64,000 bases of DNA, taken from assembly GCA_030533445.1 (NCBI GenBank), contig CM060076.1:3104501-3168500 (forward strand), written 5' to 3'. Numbering within the stretch: the first letter of the stretch is position 1; the number at the start of each line of letters is the position of its first letter. This DNA is from Cyprinodon diabolis (Eukaryota; Chordata; Actinopteri; Cyprinodontiformes; Cyprinodontidae). Below the pieces are notes generated by a model. It was given only the letters and a program-made list of their open reading frames with translations, was not told the origin of the DNA and did no database searches. A program made the position numbers and the translations under genes. Positions 43,701 to 55,700 of this stretch are shown piece after piece.

Positions 43701-46700
43701 TCAGTTTGGTTAAAATCTTTATTTATAATTATTAACGCTCAGGTAAATAATAAATTCTCATAAAGTTTTTACATCTTTATTCATCCTTTAGTGGTTCAAA
43801 GATTTATGCCATAAAACAGAATAAAAGCCTTTCATTGTTAAAAGAAAAAAAGAAAGTAAGAAAGAAAATGCGTTACCTTTGCATGATTTTTCTGGAATTT
43901 GTTTTGAATGTACGGTAGAAATAAGAATCACTGCAGCTCTTTGGTCTCTTAGCTCAGAATAACTCTGAAGTCTTCTGGTCTTTGAACTCCTGGAGCCTCC
44001 ATCTTGGATTATTGCTGTGCCATGAAGAAGTAGTTCACTGCTGGTCATTCTGTACCTTCAGACGGTCCGCTTACCTCATTCTTTGGCTTCATTGTGTTTG
44101 TGATCTGCCATCCCCAGATCATAGCTCCTCCCCCGAGGGAGGGATGGATAAATAAATAAAATAGGAACTGCTCTTTAGTCCAATCTTTAATTTCTCATCG
44201 TTTTTTCGATTTGTGGTTCTTTAAAGATCTGATTTCACCAAACATTAAGGTGAAGCCAATCGTGGTCTCTCCAGGTTTCCCATAAAGGCGTTTTGTGAAT
44301 CATTAGACACCTGAAACCGATTAACATCTTCCTGCTTCTTTCATACGATTGTTGAAGGGATGAGACACTGTTTTGTGACCCTCTGAAATACGATTTTCCT
44401 GGTTCTTAAAGGAAAAGTCGGTCAACAAGGAATAATCAATGGGTCATTATTCATACCTAAAACTAATACGTTCACTGTGATTTAATTAATTTAGCCTTAA
44501 TCAGTTAAAAAATAAAAGCTATAATTTTCGTTGCGATAAGTGAGTCTGGGAGCGGCCATTTTTGCCCTAATATAGTAACCCCTCCCTCCTGCCATCTTCC
44601 GGCAGTGACGTCACGGTGCGGTAAGCCTAGCGCCATTCTCCCCGCTTTACAAGCTAAATCAATGGGAACTACTAGACACATCTGCAATCAACAACAATTA
44701 TTGAAGATTTCCAGAGGACTTCACCATTGAAATTCACCAGAGCTGCAACAGTGGAGGAGAGGTCGAGTTCAAGTGACTTGAGTTATATTTGCCCCCTAGT
44801 AAATAGGGCAGATGGTCATTGTTAAATAAGTATTCTTGCTTTCCCTCTCTGCAGCTATTTTCATTGTACAGACACACTGCGACTCTGACGTAGACCTAGT
44901 TATATCTTTAGAAATATGATCCCCCCCTGTTCTCAGGTAAAACTCTCCAACAGAGAGGCTTGAGCTAAAACCGAAACTGAAGGGAATGGAATGGTTCTCC
45001 AACGACAGCACTAATGGGGCATTTACAGTACAATACTACAATACTAATACGTTCATGGTGATTTAATGAATTTAGAGTTAATAAGTGAAAAAATAAATCC
45101 AATAATTGTCTTCACAATCGCTGAGTCTGGGAGCGGCCATTTTGCCCAAGTATAGTAACCCCTCCCTCCTGCCATCTTCCAGCAGTGACGTCACGGTGCG
45201 GTAAGCCTAGCGCCATTCTCCCCGCTTTACAAGCAAAATCAATGGGAACTACTAGACACATCTGCAATCAACAACAATTATTGAAGATTTCCAGAGGACT
45301 TCACCATTGAAATTCACCAGAGCTATAGTGAAACTGACAATGCCCACGTGCATGGCAGCTGGATGCTGGAATACATCGGGGAAAAGTGAAAAAAAAGAGT
45401 TATTCCACCTTTCTGATTCCTGATCCTCCACGGACGGGTTGGTCGTTGGATCGCCAACTTGAAGAGGGAGGATTTGCCATCGAACTTCTGGCCAGAGAAA
45501 AAACACGTAATATGTAGCCAACATTTGGAAGAAGAATGTTTTCAAGATGACTTGGATAATAGCGCGTTGTGACAAACACCAGATACAGCACTGGGACTTG
45601 ATCAACAGCCGATACCGCACCGTGACGTCACTAACCAGTAGGTGGCAGTAGTGTTCTTGGACAAACATGGATGCCTCCAGTAAAGCACATTCACATGAAA
45701 ATTACTCTGAATTAAAAACACTGATCATTTATTGAACAGGATGGAATCATTTCATATTTAAAGAACTTTCAGAAGCTTAAATTCTAAATGTGAGCGGACT
45801 TTTCCTCTAAAGACCCCGAATTATTTGAAATGAATGCCTGTGATGCTATTGAGAGTTTGGCCTTGATTTTTGGTCAGTTTTTCTGCTGCTCTGTAGTTTT
45901 CCTGCAATCAGAAAGCGGATAAAGTGGATAAAGGTTAACTGCATGGTGAATCCTCACCTTTGTTTTACTTCATTATCGTTATATTATTATTTTACTAAAT
46001 GTATTCATCATTAACCCCGGATATATTTTTCTTGGTGTGAGAAAAGTAAAAAAACAAAAATAACTTTTATTTAGAGGCTTTTTTTGCAGCAGATGTTTGA
46101 GAAAATGCTGTGAATAATTGACTCACACCTGCAAGTGCATTTGGTTCGTCTGCAGCTGTGCATTGGGTGGGGTCTGAGTGGGTGGGGTCTGAATCCATGC
46201 AAGTGGAGTCTCCACTCCAAGCATTCCTCTCATACTGCTTCCTGTCGCGGCAGGTCGACTTGGAGTCGCCCATTGGTAAGAGAGGCAGAGAGGAAGGAAT
46301 CCCACAACAAACACTCACATATACATGCCAGGGAGGCCAGTTTAGCTCCACCACTGCCTGAACATGTTGCTGCTCTGTCAGAGAACCTGCAGCAGTCTCA
46401 TGCTCTGCTGGAACAACAAATGGCCGACTGGATTTGATATGAAACATGTAGAGCAAACAATCCAGATCTTCCTCTGACAAACCTTTTGTAGATGTCTGCA
46501 GAACCAGAGTTTATTTTTAGATTTCTCAGAAGAACATTCTCCTTTGTTTGTCTCTATTCAGCTCATAATAGAAACCAGATCTACTTCTTTCCAAATAATA
46601 ATAAGATCTTTTGCAGCTACAGATCCTGTGATCACAGATGATCATTAAATGCACCGACACCAACGTGTCTACAGGTCCGTGGAAATCTCCATACGCTGTC

Positions 46701-49700
46701 ACATCAGGAGGCTGTTTGAAAACCAACTACAGGAAATGTAACCTAAAACCTCCCTTTATCTGGATGATTTGGAACTTTCAGCCTAACAGACACCAGCCAG
46801 TAAGGATGGGTTCCTCCAAATCATCCACCATAATATTTAATACCGGTGTCCCACAGGGCTGCGCCTTTAGCCCAGTCTTGTTCTTACACATGGCTGTCTC
46901 ATTATTTGCAGACAATAGAAACAATTGTTGGACTGATGACAAAATAAATCCTCCCTGACCTGTTGGTGAAGATTCTCAGTTGTATAGGTCATAGTCATTA
47001 AAAAAATAAAATAAAATAAAAAACAATCTGCTGCACTTTGTTTCCAAGTTTGAAGACATTTTCTTCCCATTCATGAAGCTTTTTTAATTCAAAATGTCAG
47101 AAATAGCGTTGAGTTCAAGGCCTTTATAGTGTGGACCAAAAAAAAAAGCCTTATTTTTGCTTAGAAAACATGGAAATTGAAACAGAGGAACAGGTCCACC
47201 CCTTTGGAATGGGGGACGTTTGGCTAGCCTCGTGAGACCATCCTGATCTCGCGGGCTTTCAAGGTTTCACTCGCAGATCAGTCTGGAGACTCTCCGTTAA
47301 AGAAAATTTGGAGCCGTTCACCAAACGAACATCCAATCAGCGTTGGCTTTGAGGCGGGTTGAGGTGTGACGGAACGAGAAGCGCGACAATTCAGTCTAAA
47401 GAACATGGTGGCTTCAGCCGATGAAACTAGCGTTAGCGTGGCTATCGAGCAAGTTTTATCGGAATTACAGAGTATTTCTTCACTGAAAGAAGAGCAAAGC
47501 ACTGCTCTGGAGGTTTTTCTCAGAGGAAAAGATGTTTTTGCTCTTCTCCCAACTGGTTTCGGCAAGAGAAGCCTGGCTTGTGGTTGTGTTTTCGTCGTCG
47601 TTAGTACGTCATATGCTTCGTTGATCTGATTGGTTTATTTGGCCCGTCTATCACCAACATAGGCCAATCAGCTAACCAGTATTTTCGCCCCTTCCCAAAA
47701 TTACTTCAACGGAAGGTTTCCAGATGGATATGCGGAGCAAATCCAGCTGACGGAGTCAGGTTATGGTTTGGCTTCTTTGTTAGCCTGCGATGCCCTGTAC
47801 CTGTCTATGTCTCTGAAAGGGGGATCGTTAAAGGGAATTGTTGGTCTGACCTAGATGGGTATGAGGCATCACAGGCTAACAAAAGAACAAGGCTTTGTTG
47901 GGCTACTGTATGGGAAAAAAAAAAAGAAAGAAAGAAAAAAAACATTTTTCCATTGCATAAGGGAAGGTCCTAACCTATAAATGTGCAACAGGATATGCAA
48001 GCAGCATTGCTACTGAGAGAAAACATCGAGGGCGTGTGTCATTGCCTCCATACCCAAACCTTCTCCTCTGATGGGCCACAAAGATCTGGGAGGATCCAGA
48101 CCTTCCCTCTAGTGGAGAGACTCAGGCACTACAAAAAACGTCTTTTAGAAAACTTCTTAAATTAAGTGTATTTAGCCTTAATTTGAGTAGATTTATTAAG
48201 ATGATCTGCCAATGGAATTAGTATTTTTACTCTTAAAATAAGATAATTAAATAATATGCACTTGAAATAGGAAAATGCAATTGTTCTTTCTTATTTTAAA
48301 TGTAAATTATCTGTTTCATTGGCAAAGTGTCCCACTTACCACCTCAATTCAAGAACTAATGCACTTATTTTAAGAAAAAATGGGTGTGAAACGCATACGT
48401 CCTACGTTTTGTTGCACTAATGTAGTCTTTTTGCACCAGCAGACTATTTATTGAGCATATCTGAACTATATCTAACAGTGATGCTGTTAAAAGAGAACTG
48501 GTGACATTAAAAGCAGCTTTTTTCCTTTCAGTTCTTTCTCAGTTTTCAGTATTTAGTCAATGCCATTCATTGAACATATTCACGCACAACCCTGTGGACA
48601 CTGACATCGTGAATTCACCATCTCATCCCCCTGAAATCAAGTCGAACCACCAATGATTGACTGCTCTATCTGTGATAAGCTCTCAAAGCTATTTTTCTTA
48701 CCACACAGGAGAAAACAACTGCACTGCAAAAATCATCTAGATATAAGTAAAAAATTCTTAAATTAAGTGTAATTACCCTTGATTTAAGCAGGTAAATTAG
48801 ATGATATGCCAATGGAATGAGGATTTTTACTCGAATTAGATAATATGCAATTGAAATAAGACAATGCAATTGTGTTTTCTTATTTTAAATGTAAATTGTC
48901 TTGTTCCATTGGCAAAATGTCTCTTTTACCTCCTCAACCCAAGAAAAAATGCACTTATTTCAAGAAAAAAATGACTTATCTAGATTTCCATTTTTTTCAG
49001 TGTGAAAGCGTTTCCCCCTTAGATCAGACAAAACCATGGTCAACCACAGGGAGATGAGAAGTCAGATCTTCTCATTGAACACAGACGGTGAAGCCATGTA
49101 GTGTTGGATGATAACAGCCATGGAGCAGTGTGTGTTCATAGTGTTCACAACGGTTGCAAATATTCAAATCCTGCCCCACATACACACTCATGACCTCACC
49201 CGCTCTTCACACACACATCCTGAATAGATATGGATTTTGTTCTGTTGCTGTAGAGGAATTTTTTCTTCAAATTCTCAGAATATTTCAGGTGTTTAAACAA
49301 AAATGTTGGGAAAAAGCATTAAAAACACAGATTCTTACACGGGACATTTTTAAAAGCAACTTATGGAGGAGAGTTGTTTGTATCTAAAGGCTGGTCCTTT
49401 TGCTGCACCTTGATGTGCGTCAACCATTGACTTTGCAGGTGAACTAGCTGCTTCTGCTGCTTTAGGTGTGAACGTAGCGTTATGCGAAGACTGGGTGACA
49501 GGCTGGTTGCCATGGTTACCACCATTGTGCCTGACCACTGCATGTGTCTTAGTGGTTATTGGCTACCATAAATGGATGAGACCGTGTTGGCCCCTTGTGG
49601 CTGTGGCCATTGGATAATTGGCCTGGCCCACAGGCCGACTGAGGCCCCTGGACTGCTTTTTTTTTTTTTGGTCCTTGCTCGCAGTTTAAGTGGATACAAG

Positions 49701-52700
49701 ATTTTCATCTATTGTGGCAAATGTTAATTTTTTCTTTCCAAGTTTTGGTTCAACATCGATCTAGATCAGGCGTCACCAACCTTTTTAAGGCTAACGGCCA
49801 CTTCAAGGCTACTGAGTCCTAAGAAAGGCTACCAATTAGTTGTGTGGGGGGGAAAAAATCAATTTACAGCACTTGCTTTTTTTATCTATACATTCCATTT
49901 TGATCGTTGGGAAAAATCTTGCAATATATAGTGACATTGCAATATTGAGATATCGTATTTTGATCCAAGTATCGTGACACGTATATATAATATAATAAAC
50001 ACACATGCCAATATTTACCCCTACTACCAATACCGACCCAGGAACTGCAAGGGTTAGCGTTCACCTGAACTTCATATTTTTACATAACATAACATATTTT
50101 TGTTGTTTCTTTTCATTTCAAATTTTATTTTGGACATTTTTATTTTGAAATGCTCTATAAATGATTAAAAATAGAAGAGCAACAGAATAAAAAAAATATT
50201 TCAAACTTGGCTCACTGAGGAGTTGTTTTATTTTCAGAACACCATGTGGTCCTTGAGGGTACGGAAGAGGATTAGGGCCACTCAAAAAAAAAAAAAGTTA
50301 ACTGATTTTTAAATTTTATTTCAGTTTAATATGGGAAAAAAGTCAGAATTCTGAGATTAAAGTCAGAATTCTGAGATTAAAGTCAGAATTCTGAGAAAAA
50401 AGTCAGAATTCTGAGAAAAAAGTCAGAATTCTGAGATTTAAAGTCAGAATTCTGAGATTTAAAGTCAGAATTCTGAGATTAAAGTCTGAGATTAAAGTCT
50501 GAGATTAAAGTCTGAGATTTAAAGTCAGAATTCTGAGATTTAAAGTCAGAATTCTGAGATTAAAGTCTGAGATTAAAGTCAGAATTCTGAGGAAAAAAGT
50601 CAGAATTCTGAGAAAAAAGTCAGAATTCTGAGAAAAAAGTCAGAATTCTGAGATTAAAGTCAGAATTCTGAGAAAAAAGTCAGAATTCTGAGATTAAAGT
50701 CAGAATTCTGAGATTAAAGTCTGAGATTAAAGTCAGATTTCTGAGATTAAAGTCAGAATTCTGAGAAAAAAGTCAGAATTCTGAGATTAAAGTCTGAGAT
50801 TAAAGTCAGAATTCTGAGAAAAAAGTCAGAATTCTGAGAAAAAAGTCAGAATTCTGAGATTAAAGTCAGAATTCTGAGAAAAAAGTCAGAATTCTGAGAT
50901 TAAAGTCAGAATTCTGAGATTAAAGTCTGAGATTAAAGTCAGAATTCTGAGATTAAAGTCAGAATTCTGAGATTAAAGTCAGAATTCTGAGATTAAAGTC
51001 TGAGATTAAAGTCAGAATTCTGAGATTAAAGTCAGAATTCTGAGATTAAAGTCAGAATTCTGAGGAAAAAAGTCACCCATTCCAGATATGCAATAAAAAG
51101 GTAGTCAGCAGCTTGATAAAGCCATGATGGCAATTATTTTACATCCAAGTAGTATGCAGTTCTTCATATATACACACACACACTCTTTATATACACACAC
51201 ACACACACTCTTTTGCAGCAGCAGCAGGAAATGTTCAAGGACTTTGTTAAAATTATCACCGACTCAGTGAACACAAGAATGGATAACGTTTTTAAAGAAT
51301 TACAAGAGTTAAAAGCAAGTTTACAATACACACAGAAGGATGTTGATGAACTTAAAGTCACTCAAGCTAAACAGTTTGAGCATGGAAGATTCACAGAAAC
51401 TGATTTAGCGAAAATCAATGACAGTCTACAAGTTATGTGTGAAAAACAAGAACATCTGGAAAGTCAATCAAGAAAAAATAATATTGTGATTGATGGAGTT
51501 CCTGAATCCACTGGCGAATCCTGGGCAGAGTCTGAAGAAAAAGTGAAGGACATTTTTAAGCAAAAACTACAACTACAAAGAGACATGGAGATGGAGCTTG
51601 TACACCGTATAGGAAAGGCTGATGCTGCTAGAAACAGACCGAGATCTATGGATGTTAAATTTCTGAATTTTAAGGACAAAGCAGCTGTCATGCAAAGAGT
51701 AAAGAACCTCAAGGACACAAAAATTTTCATCAATGACGACTACACGGATGCTGTGCGGCTAAAAAGAAAGGAATTGATGCCAAAGTTAAAAGAAGCACGG
51801 GATAAAGGTGACATTGCCTACCTCAGACATGACAAACTTATTATCCACTCCCGCACTAGCACCCCTGAGTAACTTCTGCGCAACTCTGAAGGTATGATAG
51901 CACATAAAACTCATGTATTCATTACCTAGAAAAGGTTTAAGACTAGCACATATTAATATAAACAGTCTCAGGAATAAAATTAACGATGTTACTGAACTGC
52001 TAAATGAGTTTAAAATACACATTCTTGCTATCTCAGAGACCCACTTGAACTCATCTTTTGATGACACAGAACTATTTATTGAAGGTTACAACATATACAG
52101 AAATGGTTTTGGTGGGGGAGTTGCTTTTTATATTCAGAATCACTTACCAGTAAAAATAAGAACTGATTTAATGAGTTTTAACATCGAAATATTATGGTTG
52201 CAAATGCATCTACCTCATCGAAAGTCGATTCTTCTGGGTTGCTGTTACCGGCCGCCAAGTGCTAATTGTGAATATCTTGACACCATGTGTAAAATGTTGG
52301 ATATAAACACTAATGTAAGTCAGGACATATATTTTTTATGGGTGACTTGAACATTGACTGGTTTGCTAAAGATTGCCACTTGAAAAGAAAACTGTTAACT
52401 ACTGCAAATGCATGTGGACTTACTCAACTGATAAACAAACCCACAAGAATATGTTTCAAGAACGATGGCACTAGTACATCTACCTGAATAGATCATATTT
52501 TCACAAACCGTCCTGAACTATGTAAAAAGGTACTGTCTATTCCCACTGGTAGCAGTGATCATAATTTGATCATTTCTGTGTTAACAACTAAACTGAGTGG
52601 CTCAGGAACTACAGTCTTATTTAAAAGATCATATAAGTTGTTTAAAAATGACAAGTTTATTGAAGATGTTCAAGCTTTATGCTGGTCTGATGTGTTGGCT

Positions 52701-55700
52701 GCTAGTATTCCGGAAACTGCTCTATTTAAATTTAACAAGCTATTCTTGTCATTGATTGATAAACATGCACCTTTGAAGAAGTTTACGGTCAGAAACAACG
52801 TCACACCTTGGTTGGATGAAGAACTGAAAAACTCTATGAAAATAAGATATATGGGACCTATATCGTAAAATGAGAAATTCTGTTACTAAACTTAATAATA
52901 ATAATAAGAAAATGTATTTTGATAATCACGTTAAAAACATAAGTAATGATAATAGGAAGTTATGGAATGTTTTAAATCAATTGACTGGTAAGAAAAACAA
53001 AATAAATCCATCTTTTTTGGAAACAGGAGATAAACTCATAACTAAGCCAATAGATATTGTAAACCATCTCAATGATTATTTTATTAAAAAATTTGATAAA
53101 CTGAGAGAAAATATGCCTAATCTAAGTAATGATATATCTTATCTATTAATAAGAAATGAATTGATGAAAAATAAAAACTTAAGGTTTAAACTACAAAGTG
53201 TAAATATAGATCAAGTAAAGAATCTTTTAAAAACCTGCAAAAACAAACCACCAGGTGTAGATGGTCTTGACAGCAGGCTTCTGAAACTAGCTGCTGACTT
53301 TATTGCCCCTGCTCTAACCCATATTATTAACCTTAGTTTTAGCTGCTGTACCTGCCCACAGGCATGGAGGCAGGCTAAAATAGTTCCTCTGCTCAAAGAT
53401 AAAAAAATGCCTTTCTCCGGTTCAAACAGCCGCCCGATAAGTATATTACCTGTATTATCTAAAATACTGGAGTCTATAGTACACGATCAAATTAATAACT
53501 ATTTTTATACAAATGATTTATTAACAGATTTTCAGCATGCATACAGAAAAAGTCACTCCACTGCCACTGCACTGACTCACATGTCTGATGATTGGCTTAG
53601 AGACTGAAAAGAGAAAAATTACAGGTGTTTTATTTTTAGATTTTTCTGCTGCTTTCGACATCATAGATCATAACCTGTTATTAACAAAATTATCCTGTTA
53701 CGGGTTTGAGCAATCTGCAATCACATGGATGTACAGTTACTTGTCAAATAGAACACAGGCAGTGTTTTTCAATGGCAGTTTCTCAGGTATCAGAAATATT
53801 ACATGTGGAGTACCCCAAGGTAGCTGTCTGGGTCCACTATTATTTAATAATTTTACTAATGATTTACCACATATTTTACATAAGGCTAATATTGTCATGT
53901 ACGCTGACGATTCAACTATATATACATCAGCAAGTACACAAATGGAATTAGAAACTGTTTTAAATACAGAATTACAATATGTAGTAGATTGGGTCAAATC
54001 AAATAAACTGGCATTAAATACTGTAAAAACTAATTGCATGATTTTAGGTTCAAATTACAATATTAATCAGAATCCTGTAATTAATATTAAGATTAACAAC
54101 ACAGTTATTAAACGGGTGCATGAGACCAGACTGCTGGGTGTAATAGTTGACTCTAGATTATCATGGAAAAAACATATTAGTAATATTATTGCAAAAATGG
54201 GAAGAGGTATATCCATTATGAGAAGACATGCAAATTTCTTAACTTCAAACATTAGGAATTATGCAATGAAAGCACTAATATTGACATACCTCGACTATTG
54301 CCCAGCAGTTTGGTCAAATCCCACTGGGGAATATATAAATAAATTACAACTCATACAGAATAGAGCTGCTCGTGTAGCACTCAGGTGCAGCTACAGGAGA
54401 AATATAACATTAATGCACAAAGATCTTAATTGGTTGTTGGTCAAAGATAGATTGTTGTATTCATTGTTAATTTTCATAAGAAATATTTCTAATTCCAAAT
54501 TTCCTTCTGTTTTGTTCAAGCATCTTTCTTTCAGTGCAGTAAATCATCAGTACAGTACTAGACATGCAACTAAAAGTAATTTCACTTTACCCATAGTGAG
54601 AACAAATGCCATAAAAAAATACTGTTGTGTTTAGAGGTATGAAAGAATGGAATAATCTGCCAAAACATATCCTGCTTGCAAATAATGTCAATAAATTCAA
54701 ATTATATGTAAAGCAGCATTTATCAAAATAATATAACTGAATGTTTATATTTATATATGTGTGCGAATATGTATGTATATGTGTATGTATGTTTACAGGT
54801 GTAAGTGTAGAATGTGTTTTATATTTGTCATATATCACACCCGCATGAGGGTACATATGTACGTTAATATGTGTATATATTGTATATGTATTTGTATATG
54901 TGTTTTTCTTTTTCTTTCAAATATTGGTTGTATTCTTGGTTTTGTTTTTAATGTATATATTTTTTCAGGACCCCAGGAAGAATAGCTGCAGCATAGCTGT
55001 AGCTAATGGGGATCCTTTCAATAAAACTAAAACTAAACATCAATTTTAAACAGGTGGTATCGTTATCGGCCGAAACTGCACAGCCGGGTATCGGTATCTT
55101 GGCTAAAAAATGGCATCGGTGCAACACTACTTTTGACCTTACAGTTGAACCTGCTGCTTTAGAATCTTTAGATGTCTTCAGCTTCGAGAATCCTCCTGTT
55201 TCGGTCGAAGCTCCCGTCGTCTTTCTGCCGTTTGTGGTGCCGACTGTGACGTTCTTGGTGTTTCTGTGCCGCAGCTCACGTGGAGAACGAGGAGCAGTAT
55301 GTCCAGTCCATGGAGAAGTTTGCTTCCAACTACCTGAATGATGTGGAAGGAGAGCTCGGTGCCGCCTTCCTCAAGTTCGCCGTGTTCACCAAAGAGCTGG
55401 CGGCGCTCCTTAAGAACCTGGTGAGCCTAAAAGCGTCTGGATGCTTTATTCTCATTAAAACTGCTTTGCTCCTTGTTTGCTGTTATCCTCTGCTGTATCA
55501 ACTGGTTGGACAAACAAATGAAGGGATGCTTGGCTTTCACTTTAGACTTGCAGTTTATTTAACTTGACTTTGTCTGTGCAGTTGCAGAACATGAACAACA
55601 TCATCACGTTTCCTTTGGACAGTCTGCTGAAAGGAGACCTGAAAGGAGTGAAAGGGGTCAGTGTTTCTGTCCAGGTTTCAAACCAACACATCTGCTTTGA

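Larger units (their letters stand above)
51213..55035 (+). mobile_element. near full-length LINE with L1-like ORF1
   Basis: It has ORF1, an APE endonuclease, a reverse transcriptase with YADD, and a 3' end CAATAAAACTAAAACTAAAC. The 5' part may be cut at the (CA)n run near 51170-51210. ORF2 is broken by several frameshifts and one stop, so it is dead. It ends 240 bp before asap2 exon 3. Confidence 0.85.

Noticed and set aside
45252..45668. 138-codon minus-strand frame
   Set aside because: It is antisense to the THAP remnant.
46067..46480. 137-codon minus-strand frame
   Set aside because: No recognised domain, no splice or promoter context, within repeat-rich asap2 intron 2. Length alone is not enough.
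54587..54985. Open frames in the LINE 3' flank
   Set aside because: Low-complexity TATGTGTA-type sequence produces them, with no coding signal.
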